Shown one piece after another: positions 8,188-14,591 of a stretch of 24,891 nucleotides of DNA. The position numbers were made by a program, and so were the translations under genes. The number at the start of each line of letters is the position of its first letter. Positions within the stretch are counted from its first letter, which is position 1. Source of the DNA: Lachnospiraceae bacterium (lineage in GTDB: Bacteria > Bacillota > Clostridia > Lachnospirales > Lachnospiraceae); assembly GCA_900770325.1 (NCBI GenBank), contig CAAGKE010000227.1:1-24891 (forward strand), read 5' to 3'. Below the pieces are notes generated by a model that was given only the letters and a program-made list of their open reading frames with translations, ran no database searches and was not told the DNA's origin.

Positions 8188-8273
8188 TGGAACAGATTCG
8201 TATTTCGAATCATAGTACTGTAAAGACAAATAGCAGTGATGTCTGAAGTAAAATGACGGGGGAATTGAAAGGA

Positions 8274-9629
8274 ATGAAAAGAGAAAAATTTGGATCGCGG
8301 ATTGGTTTTTTACTGGTTAGTGCGGGATGTGCCATTGGTATTGGAAATGTGTGGCGTTTTCCGTATGTGGCAGGGCAGAACGGAGGAGGGATCTTTGTCC
8401 TGTTCTATCTGTTTTTTCTGCTGCTGATGGGAATGCCGGTGCTGACTATGGAACTGGCGGTGGGCCGTGCAGGGCGAAGCAGCGCGGTAAAAGCTTACCG
8501 GGCGCTGGAGCCTGCCGGGAGCAAGTGGCATATTCACGGTTGGTTCTGTATGCTCGGTTGTTATCTGCTGATGATGTATTATACAACGGTGTCCGGGTGG
8601 ATGCTGGGATATTTTTTCAAATTTGCCGGTGGTACCTTCGATCTGGTGGAAGGGGATGCTGTAGGAGGTGTGTTCTCGGAATTACTGGCGAATCCTCTGG
8701 AGATGACCTTCTGGATGGGAATCACCGTGGCAGCAGGTTTTCTGGTGGTAAGCCTGGGGCTGCAGAAAGGGCTGGAGCGGATTACCAAGGTTATGATGAG
8801 TGCGCTGCTGATTTTGATTATTGTGCTGGCGGTACATTCGATTACTCTTCCCGGAGCATCGGAGGGATTGAGCTTTTATCTGCTTCCGGATTTTAACCGG
8901 GCGGCAGAGCAGGGGCTGGGGCAGATCATTACTGCGGCTATGAACCAGGCCTTTTTCACCCTGAGCCTGGGGATTGCGGCCATGGAAATTTTCGGCAGCT
9001 ATATGTCTGAGGAATATTCTCTGGGCGGGGAAGCTATCCGGATCTGCGGTCTGGATACATTTGTGGCGCTCATGAGCGGACTGATTATTTTCCCGGCCTG
9101 CTTCTCCTTCGGGATACAGCCGGATAAGGGGCCGTCTCTGATTTTTGTAACACTGCCCAATGTATTTGCGGATATGACCGGAGGCAGACTGTGGGGCACG
9201 CTGTTCTTCCTGTTTATGACCTTTGCCAGCTTCTCCACGGTAATAGCGGTATTTGAGAATCTTCTGGCGTTCTGTCAGGATAATTTTGGCTGGAGCAGAA
9301 AAAAAGCGGTGATATGGAACGGCATATTTATCTTTTTTGCCAGTTTGCCCTGTGTATTGGGATACAATGTCCTCAGTGACCTGCACCTGATCGGGGGAAG
9401 AGATGTGCTGGACAGTGAGGATTTCCTTGTGAGCAATCTGCTGCTTCCGCTGGGATCTCTGGTCTTTTTGCTGTTCTGTGTGACAAAATGGGGCTGGGGA
9501 TATGATCATTATCTGGAGGAGGCAAATAAGGGAAAGGGAATTAAAATGCCGTCTTCCCGGTGGATGAAATATTATCTGCGATTTATTCTGCCGGTTCTGA
9601 TTCTGGTTATTTTCATTCAGGGGCCGTAG
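8274..9629 (+). CDS. Sodium-dependent transporter, neurotransmitter:sodium symporter (NSS/SNF) family
   Basis: This 451-residue integral membrane protein should import an amino acid or related amine using the sodium gradient. The TM1 signature GFLLVSAGCAIGIGNVWRFPYVAGQNGG is the family hallmark, with the unwound TM1 region that holds substrate and Na+. Eleven to twelve hydrophobic stretches follow, ending with a C-terminal helix RFILPVLILVIFIQ. Length fits bacterial NSS members (about 440-510). I prefer the ATG at 8274 (MKREKFGSRIG), with GGGGGA about 10 bases upstream, because homologues start there. An in-frame ATG at 8253 adds seven residues but has no clear ribosome site. The gene has its own promoter and no operon partner. 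The substrate cannot be read from the sequence. Confidence 0.93.
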   Translation: MKREKFGSRIGFLLVSAGCAIGIGNVWRFPYVAGQNGGGIFVLFYLFFLLLMGMPVLTMELAVGRAGRSSAVKAYRALEPAGSKWHIHGWFCMLGCYLLMMYYTTVSGWMLGYFFKFAGGTFDLVEGDAVGGVFSELLANPLEMTFWMGITVAAGFLVVSLGLQKGLERITKVMMSALLILIIVLAVHSITLPGASEGLSFYLLPDFNRAAEQGLGQIITAAMNQAFFTLSLGIAAMEIFGSYMSEEYSLGGEAIRICGLDTFVALMSGLIIFPACFSFGIQPDKGPSLIFVTLPNVFADMTGGRLWGTLFFLFMTFASFSTVIAVFENLLAFCQDNFGWSRKKAVIWNGIFIFFASLPCVLGYNVLSDLHLIGGRDVLDSEDFLVSNLLLPLGSLVFLLFCVTKWGWGYDHYLEEANKGKGIKMPSSRWMKYYLRFILPVLILVIFIQGP

Positions 9630-9637
9630 ATCTGGCC

Positions 9638-9751
9638 TTCCTGAGCGTTGTTAGTTGAAGTTGGCGGTTAGTTCATCGAAGCGTTGTCCCGTTTCCGTGA
9701 GATGTACGTCTGTTTCGAAACGTCATCCTGGGGATGCACCTGAACAGTAAC
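9638..9751 (+). repeat. 102-bp dispersed element, forward copy, followed by half palindrome
   Basis: Bases 9638-9739 match the reverse complement of 20781-20882 at 92 of 102 positions without gaps, and all ten differences are transitions. An internal inverted pair CGTTTC/GAAACG is present. TGAACAGTAAC (9741-9751) directly follows and is the right arm of the GTTACTGT palindrome family. The element begins 8 bases after the NSS transporter stop. No reading frame is supported. Confidence 0.85.
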
Positions 9752-9790
9752 TCTCGTTCAAATGAAATCGGAATGAAAGGGAAAAGCAGA

Positions 9791-9819
9791 TTGACGGTGA
9801 TGATAATAGGTATTAAAAT
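9791..9819 (+). promoter_or_regulatory. Promoter of the AGE-family isomerase gene
   Basis: TTGACG at 9791-9796 and TAAAAT at 9814-9819 are separated by 17 bases. Transcription would begin near 9826, about 57 bases before the ATG. Confidence 0.7.
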
Positions 9820-9882
9820 AAGAAAAAAACAGTATTTCGGAGGGAGCGGTATATCCGGAAATGTTAGAAAGGTGCGGAAAAT

Positions 9883-11118
9883 ATGAATCAGAAATATGTA
9901 ATTGATACAGCGGAAAATAAGGAATTTATGCAGAAAACATGTGAGGATCTGCTGAACTTTGGACATCAGTTCCCTTCACCGGGCGGCAGTTCCTGGTATC
10001 TGGGGGATGATGGGACACCCTGGAAGGACCGGAGCAGAGAAACCTGGATCACATGCCGCATGGCTCATGTATACAGCATCGGGACCATGATGGGGCATGA
10101 AGGTGCTGCCGGACTGGCAGATGCGGCTTTAAAGGGTCTTCTCGGGGAGTTGAAGGATGAAGCGAATGGCGGCTGGTATGCAGGATTGACACCGGAGGGA
10201 GGCATCCTTCCCACAAAACAGTGTTATGCTCACGCTTTTGTTATCCTCGCGGCTACCTCAACACTTCTGGCCGGAAGACCGGGAGCCGGTCAGCTTCTGG
10301 AGGATGCTCTGGCATTGTATGACAAACGTTTCTGGGATGAAGAGCAGGGCCTTGCCTGTGATACCTGGAATACAGAATTTACCGTACTGGATGATTACCG
10401 GGGACTGAATGCGAATATGCACAGTGTAGAAGCCTTTCTGGCTGTTGCAGATGCGGCAGGCCGGGAGGAATACCGGGAGCGGGCAGGACGTATCATTCGC
10501 CGCGTGATCGGCTGGGCGCAGGATAACAACTGGAGGATTCCGGAGCATTTTACCAAAGAGTGGCAGCCGGATCTGGAATGTAACCGGGAGAAGCCGGATG
10601 ATCAGTTTAAGCCTTACGGTGCCACACCGGGTCACGGAATCGAATGGGCCCGTCTGATCACTCAGTGGGCGTTGTCCACTTATAAAGAAGATACGGATCA
10701 GGCGAAGCCTTTTATTGAAGCAGCTGAAAATCTGTTTAACAGGGCAGTGGAGGATGCCTGGGATGCAGATGGAGCACCGGGCATTGTATACACTACTGAC
10801 TGGAACGGCAATCCTGTTGTCCATGACAGAATGCACTGGACGCTGGCAGAGGGGATCAATACTTCCTCAGTATTATACCGTGCCACAGGAAAGCAGTGCT
10901 ATGCAGATAATTATGCTCAGTTTATGGAGTATCTGGATGAAAAGGTACTGGATCACGTACACGGCTCCTGGTTCCATCAGCTGGATCGTGAAAACAATGT
11001 GATCGGAACTGTATGGCCGGGAAAATCGGATATCTATCATGCGCTGCAGGCTACCCTGATCCCTTACAGCAAACCGGACAAGTCCATTGCGCTGGCGGTA
11101 AAAGAGGCACATCAGTAA
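9883..11118 (+). CDS. YihS-like AGE-family aldose-ketose isomerase (mannose or sulfoquinovose isomerase type)
   Basis: This 411-residue cytosolic (alpha/alpha)6-barrel protein closely parallels E. coli YihS (413 residues) along its length, from memory of that sequence. Shared blocks are WITCRMAHVYSIG, NANMHSVEAFL, an EHFTKEWQP segment, YGATPGHGIEWARL, GIVYTTDWNGNPVV and GKSDIYHALQ. The two catalytic His of YihS correspond to H251 (TPGHGIEW) and H386 (DIYHAL), and the substrate-binding Arg to R59 (WITCR). The family converts free aldoses to ketoses: mannose or glucose to fructose, or sulfoquinovose to sulfofructose. No other sulfoglycolysis gene is visible here, so a free-sugar isomerase is equally possible. 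AAAGGTG about 11 bases upstream is the ribosome site. It is a single-gene unit with its own promoter. Confidence 0.92.
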   Translation: MNQKYVIDTAENKEFMQKTCEDLLNFGHQFPSPGGSSWYLGDDGTPWKDRSRETWITCRMAHVYSIGTMMGHEGAAGLADAALKGLLGELKDEANGGWYAGLTPEGGILPTKQCYAHAFVILAATSTLLAGRPGAGQLLEDALALYDKRFWDEEQGLACDTWNTEFTVLDDYRGLNANMHSVEAFLAVADAAGREEYRERAGRIIRRVIGWAQDNNWRIPEHFTKEWQPDLECNREKPDDQFKPYGATPGHGIEWARLITQWALSTYKEDTDQAKPFIEAAENLFNRAVEDAWDADGAPGIVYTTDWNGNPVVHDRMHWTLAEGINTSSVLYRATGKQCYADNYAQFMEYLDEKVLDHVHGSWFHQLDRENNVIGTVWPGKSDIYHALQATLIPYSKPDKSIALAVKEAHQ

Positions 11119-11177
11119 TGTTTCGGCAGATGTGTGCCTGTTTCGAAATGGTCACTGTTCACGTTGTTCACAGTAAC
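11119..11177 (+). repeat. Chimeric repeat: 102-bp element remnant joined to a GTTACTGT-type palindrome
   Basis: Bases 11119-11150 resemble the internal part of the 102-bp element (shared GTTTC, AGATGT, CTGTTTCGAAA words). They run straight into a palindrome with arms GTCACTGT (11151-11158) and ACAGTAAC (11170-11177). The palindrome with its loop matches the reverse complement of 14327-14353 at 25 of 27 positions. The element begins directly after the stop of the AGE-family isomerase gene. Confidence 0.7.
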
Positions 11178-11215
11178 TCGAAATGTCTGTTCTCCAAATT
11201 TGTAAAAAAATACCT

Positions 11216-11245
11216 TTGAAAAATTGAATAAAAAGATGATATAAT
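11216..11245 (+). promoter_or_regulatory. Promoter upstream of the MATE exporter
   Basis: TTGAAA at 11216-11221 and a perfect TATAAT at 11240-11245 are separated by 18 bases. The start is expected near 11252, only a few bases before the terminator hairpin at 11256. Confidence 0.75.
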
Positions 11246-11255
11246 CAGTTTCACA

Positions 11256-11307
11256 ACGAGTAGCACAGATGCGTAATTCCAGTTGCGCCAGTGCTGCTCG
11301 TTTTTTT
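11256..11307 (+). terminator. Intrinsic terminator or attenuator just downstream of the MATE promoter
   Basis: ACGAGTAGCAC (11256-11266) pairs over 11 positions (one wobble) with GTGCTGCTCGT (11291-11301), followed by a run of seven T (11301-11307). The loop is 24 bases. It could end transcripts from the AGE-family isomerase gene. Because a consensus promoter sits only about 10 bases upstream, it could also act as an attenuator producing a roughly 55-nt leader RNA. Confidence 0.8.
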
Positions 11308-11517
11308 GCTGTGGCGACGAGGAAAATGGACGTCGTGCTCTGCACGAACGGACATTTGACGACCGCTGGTCAGAGACGTGATGCGCAAAGCGATCTCGTC
11401 TCTGCTGTGGCGATGAGGAAAATGGACGTCGTGCTCTGCACGAACGGACATTTGACGACCGCTGATCAGAGACGTGATACGCAAAGCGATCTCGTCTCTG
11501 CTGTGGCGACGAGGAAA
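11308..11517 (+). repeat. 96-bp tandem repeat (two full copies and a partial third)
   Basis: Units start with GCTGTGGCG at 11308, 11404 and 11500, giving an exact 96-base period; the third copy is cut after about 18 bases. The two full copies differ at only a few bases. Each unit contains two inverted repeats: CGTGC-TCT-GCACG and a longer one with arms CAGAGACG and CGTCTCTG. Because 96 is a multiple of three, frames stay open on both strands, but no ribosome site or credible start supports translation. The array lies between the terminator and the MATE ribosome site. Confidence 0.9.
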
Positions 11518-11539
11518 AAAGAAAGGAAAGGTAAATCCA

Positions 11540-12928
11540 ATGGAACAATCCAGTCAGTTTTTGGGAACGGAGCGTATAGGGAAGCTGATGAGGCAGTACG
11601 CGATTCCCTGCATTATTTCTCTTCTGGTGGGCGCGCTTTATAATATTGTAGACCAGATTTTTATTGCAAATGCCAGTTATCTGGGATCCTACGGAAATGC
11701 GGCGAATACAGTGGTATTTCCGCTGACGGTAGTTGCCCTGGCAATTGCGGTGATGGTAGGAGACGGATGCTGTGCTTTTGTCAGTATCAGCCTTGGCAGG
11801 AAGGAGCCCCAGACAGCAAAGAAAAGCGTAGGAAATTCAGTGGTTATGATTCTTGCGGGAAGCATTGTATTGACCCTAATCTATCTGATCTTTGCAAAAC
11901 AGATCATCGCAATGTTTGGAGGAACGGTCAATGAAGAAACGTTCCGTCATTCCAGAGAATACTTTTTCTACATTTCTCTGGGCATTCCGTTTTATATGTT
12001 TGGACAGGCAATGAATCCGATCATTCGTGCCGACGGGAATCCCAGATTTGCCATGATCTCTACACTGGCCGGTGCAGTGATCAATATTATTCTGGATCCG
12101 GTGTTTATTTTTGTATTCCGCTGGGGAATGATGGGTGCGGCTGTGGCAACTGTAATGGGACAGGTGGTGACAGCTGTTCTGGCAGTCTGGTATCTTTTCC
12201 ATATGAAAATGATAAAGCCGGGAAAAGCAGATTTCCGGCTGAAGGGTTCTGTTTGCAGAAGGACGTTGGCGCTGGGTATCACCAGCTTCCTGTCCCAGAT
12301 CAGCCTGGTGGCAGCGATGGCAGCAATAAATAATATGATTCGGAAATACGGTGCTCTGGATGAGGTCTTCGGACAGGAACAGTATGCGCAGATCCCGATG
12401 GCAGTGGTGGGAATCGTTATGAAGTTTTTCCAGATCGTCATATCCATTGTGGTAGGTATGGCGGCCGGCTGTATTCCTGTGGTAGGCTTCAATATGGGAG
12501 CTGGGAAGAAAACGAGAGTGCAAGAACTGTTTACAAAGCTTCTGATCGCAGAAGCATCGGTGGGGGCAGTGGCTTTCCTTCTGGTTGAGTTTCTTCCCCG
12601 CCAGCTGATCGCTATTTTCGGAGCGGCAAATGAGAGCGCTTACTATACGGATTTTGCGATAAAGGCGTTCCGGATCTATCTTTGTATGATTATATTTGCC
12701 TGCGTGAATAAAGCCTGCTTTATTTTCCTTCAGGCGATGGGCAAAGCAGTGGCATCCACAGTATTGTCCATGATCCGTGAGGTAATCTTTGGCGTTGGTT
12801 TTGCGCTCCTGCTTCCGGTCTTTTTCGGACTGAATGGAGTACTTTATTCTATGCCGGTTTCCGATATACTTACTTTTGTGGTTGCGTTATTCCTGATTTG
12901 TCAGACTTATGGGGAACTAAAAAAATAA
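11540..12928 (+). CDS. MATE-family multidrug/organic cation exporter
   Basis: This 462-residue polytopic membrane protein, with about twelve hydrophobic segments, uses a Na+ or H+ gradient to expel drugs or metabolites. The N-terminus MEQSSQFLGTERIGKLMRQYAIP, leading into the SLLVGALYNIVDQIFI helix, is typical of the MepA/DinF-like MATE branch of Firmicutes, as are the first-repeat VFPLTVVALAIAVMVGDG and the duplicated second half. I start at ATG 11540, with AAAGGAAAGG a few bases upstream. An in-frame ATG at 11474 would translate part of the 96-bp repeat and has no ribosome site. The gene follows a promoter, an intrinsic terminator and the 96-bp array, so attenuation is plausible. The substrate is unknown. 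Confidence 0.93.
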   Translation: MEQSSQFLGTERIGKLMRQYAIPCIISLLVGALYNIVDQIFIANASYLGSYGNAANTVVFPLTVVALAIAVMVGDGCCAFVSISLGRKEPQTAKKSVGNSVVMILAGSIVLTLIYLIFAKQIIAMFGGTVNEETFRHSREYFFYISLGIPFYMFGQAMNPIIRADGNPRFAMISTLAGAVINIILDPVFIFVFRWGMMGAAVATVMGQVVTAVLAVWYLFHMKMIKPGKADFRLKGSVCRRTLALGITSFLSQISLVAAMAAINNMIRKYGALDEVFGQEQYAQIPMAVVGIVMKFFQIVISIVVGMAAGCIPVVGFNMGAGKKTRVQELFTKLLIAEASVGAVAFLLVEFLPRQLIAIFGAANESAYYTDFAIKAFRIYLCMIIFACVNKACFIFLQAMGKAVASTVLSMIREVIFGVGFALLLPVFFGLNGVLYSMPVSDILTFVVALFLICQTYGELKK

Positions 12929-12958
12929 TTAAGAAATATTAAAATAAAATGAAAATTG

Positions 12959-12987
12959 TTTACCAAATGAAATAAATTTGTTATATT
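12959..12987 (+). promoter_or_regulatory. Promoter of the NlpC/P60 gene
   Basis: TTTACC at 12959-12964 and TATATT at 12982-12987 are separated by 17 bases in a very AT-rich gap. The start is expected near 12994. Confidence 0.6.
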
Positions 12988-12994
12988 AATTAAT

Positions 12995-13011
12995 GTATTT
13001 GAAACAAATAC
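12995..13011 (+). promoter_or_regulatory. Inverted repeat at the predicted transcript start of the NlpC/P60 gene
   Basis: GTATTTG (12995-13001) and CAAATAC (13005-13011) are perfect 7-bp arms around AAA, placed at the predicted +1. It could be an operator or a 5' stabilising hairpin; the sequence alone cannot decide. Confidence 0.4.
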
Positions 13012-13038
13012 GAAATAATATAACAGGAGGAAAGGAGT

Positions 13039-14325
13039 ATGAAGAAAAGAAGGTTAGCGAAGGTGCTTCCTTCCTGCCTGACAGCGGGGTTGATGGTCAC
13101 GGCACAGACCATGCCTGTTTGGGCGGAGGAGGACACTTCCCTGATCGGACAGATGGCTTTTGCACAATGCGAGGAATATGTGAATATTCGGGCAGAAGCC
13201 AGTACGGACGGAGAGGTGACGGCAAAAATCTACAACAATGGTTCCGTAATCATTGAGGAAGAAGATGACGGCTGGTATAAGATCCGTTCCGGAAACGCAG
13301 AAGGGTATGTAAAGGCAGAGTACTTTGCAACCGGTGAAGAAGCCGAAGAAATTGCGGAAAAAGTGGCGTATCGGGTTGCTACCGTTTATCCGGATGAACT
13401 GAATATCCGGACAAGGCCGGATGGGGAGAGCGGCGTTATCGGAAGCGCTGTCAAGGATCAGGAACTGGAGGTGGTAGCCTGGAAGGGGGACTGGATGAAG
13501 GTGGCGTTAAGCGCAGATGAGTTCGGATATGTGAATGCATATTATGTGGACTATCAGATCTATTATCCGGTTGCCGAAACACTGGAAGAAGAACAGGCCC
13601 GCCTGAGCGCAGAGCATGCGGCGGCTGAAACAGCAGATTATTCCGGCGCGGAAAACGGTACGTGGGAAGCAGAGACTGTCGAAGAGGAGTCTTATGGCGA
13701 TGATGAGACTTACGTACCGGAGACGGAGGCAGAGACTTACGTACCGGAAACAGAAAGCTATGTACCGGAGGACGGATCAGAGACCTATGTGCCGGAAACG
13801 GAAAGCTATGTACCGGAGACGGAGGCAGAGACTTACGCACCGGAAACGGAAGCCTATGTACCTGAGACAGAGGCAGAGACTTACGCGCCGGAAACGGAAG
13901 CCTATGTACCGGAAACTGAGACAGAGGCTTATGTACCTGAAACAGAGGCGGAGACAGGCGTTTCTTCCGGACTGGGTCAGCAGATCGCGGATTATGGAGT
14001 ACAGTTTGTTGGAAATCCCTACGTATGGGGCGGGACAAGTCTCACCAGCGGAGCGGATTGTTCCGGATTTGTTCAGTCTGTATTTGCGAATTTCGGCATA
14101 GGCCTGGCCCGTACAGCAGAATCTCAGGCTTATGGCGGTACCTCTGTGAGTCTGGACCAGCTTCAGCCGGGTGATCTGCTGTTCTACAATTCCACCGGAA
14201 GCATTGACCATGTGGCGCTCTATATCGGCGGCGGCCAGATCGTTCATGCGGCAAATTCCAGCAGCGGAATTATAATTTCCAGTGCATATTATGCCACACC
14301 AGTGTGTGCCAGCAGATATTGGTAG
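13039..14325 (+). CDS. Secreted SH3b-SH3b-NlpC/P60 cell-wall hydrolase with YVPETE repeat linker
   Basis: This 428-residue exported peptidoglycan hydrolase likely cleaves a D-Glu-linked bond in the peptide stem. A signal peptide (KKRR, then a hydrophobic stretch to about residue 28) ends near WAEE. Two bacterial SH3 modules follow: about 42-97 (YVNIRAEAS...GWYKIRS) and about 110-175 (LNIRTRPDG...). Residues about 225-312 are an acidic low-complexity linker with ten Y(V/A)PE units of the YVPETEAET type. The C-terminal NlpC/P60 domain carries Cys341 (GADCSGF), His391 (DHVALYI) and His403 (IVHAAN), the expected catalytic triad. A strong AGGAGGAAAGGAG site precedes the ATG. It has its own promoter, and a terminator follows at 14399. 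The repeat number probably varies between strains. Confidence 0.95.
   Translation: MKKRRLAKVLPSCLTAGLMVTAQTMPVWAEEDTSLIGQMAFAQCEEYVNIRAEASTDGEVTAKIYNNGSVIIEEEDDGWYKIRSGNAEGYVKAEYFATGEEAEEIAEKVAYRVATVYPDELNIRTRPDGESGVIGSAVKDQELEVVAWKGDWMKVALSADEFGYVNAYYVDYQIYYPVAETLEEEQARLSAEHAAAETADYSGAENGTWEAETVEEESYGDDETYVPETEAETYVPETESYVPEDGSETYVPETESYVPETEAETYAPETEAYVPETEAETYAPETEAYVPETETEAYVPETEAETGVSSGLGQQIADYGVQFVGNPYVWGGTSLTSGADCSGFVQSVFANFGIGLARTAESQAYGGTSVSLDQLQPGDLLFYNSTGSIDHVALYIGGGQIVHAANSSSGIIISSAYYATPVCASRYW
13711..13962 (+). repeat. In-frame YVPETE coding repeats
   Basis: The linker of the NlpC/P60 protein is built from ten degenerate units of 24-30 bases encoding Y(V/A)PE followed by T, E, A or S residues. 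Near-identical DNA in adjacent units (for example GCCTATGTACC and GAGACTTACG words) points to recent slippage or recombination. Confidence 0.85.
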
Positions 14326-14326
14326 A

Positions 14327-14353
14327 GTTACTGTGAACAACGTGAACAGTAAT
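14327..14353 (+). repeat. GTTACTGT/ACAGTAAT palindrome after the NlpC/P60 stop
   Basis: Arms GTTACTGT (14327-14334) and ACAGTAAT (14346-14353) flank an 11-base loop GAACAACGTGA. It begins one base after the stop codon. Its reverse complement matches 11151-11177 at 25 of 27 positions, so the pair brackets the MATE and NlpC/P60 genes as inverted copies. Confidence 0.8.
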
Positions 14354-14398
14354 CTGGATAAAAAATAAAATAAATAGGAAACTCTGAAATGTTTGATT

Positions 14399-14456
14399 TC
14401 CCTGTGGTGATATGTTATTATTGATATATTATAGACATATTACCACAGGGATTTTT
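14399..14456 (+). terminator. Intrinsic terminator of the NlpC/P60 gene
   Basis: TCCCTGTGGTGATATG (14399-14414) pairs with CATATTACCACAGGGA (14436-14451) over 16 positions with one mismatch, then TTTTT at 14452-14456. The loop is AT-rich. Confidence 0.85.
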
Positions 14457-14591
14457 GTTTCCTGTCATCAGGGGGAAAATGGCAGACGGCAGTTTTCGCG
14501 TATCGCGGGGCATGCTGCTGTGATGAGAGGAGCAGGAATGGATCACGGTTGTTTTTGCTGTGAAAAATACAGAGAGGTTTTTGGGGAAAAG

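Larger units (their letters stand above)
7843..8273 (+). other. Repeat-rich intergenic region between pgi and the NSS transporter
   Basis: No gene is supported here. In order it holds a palindrome at 7850-7867, a partial copy at 7886-7900, five 14-bp tandem repeats at 7967-8036, an intrinsic terminator at 8053-8095, a consensus promoter at 8117-8145, another palindrome at 8161-8187, and a small inverted repeat GATTCG/CGAATC at 8195-8211. An open minus-strand frame across the repeats is low-complexity and has no credible start. Confidence 0.7.

Noticed and set aside
9883..11118. Assignment as an N-acetylglucosamine 2-epimerase
   Set aside because: The blocks around both catalytic His follow YihS rather than renin-binding-protein-type epimerases, and there are no sialic acid genes nearby.
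11308..11517. Possible CRISPR array
   Set aside because: The 96-bp units are contiguous with no variable spacers, and no cas gene is present.
11168..11548. Minus-strand frame made of repeated RRPFSSSPQQRRDRFA-like units
   Set aside because: It is only the 96-bp repeat read in reverse; the period is a multiple of three, so the frame stays open by chance. No start signal or ribosome site is seen.
14399..14456. Promoter elements (TTGATT, TATATT) inside the terminator hairpin
   Set aside because: The spacing is wrong and the bases are explained by the AT-rich terminator loop.
14412..14591. Longer N-terminus for the solute-binding protein
   Set aside because: It would place 60 unrelated residues before a clear lipoprotein signal peptide and begins inside a terminator stem.
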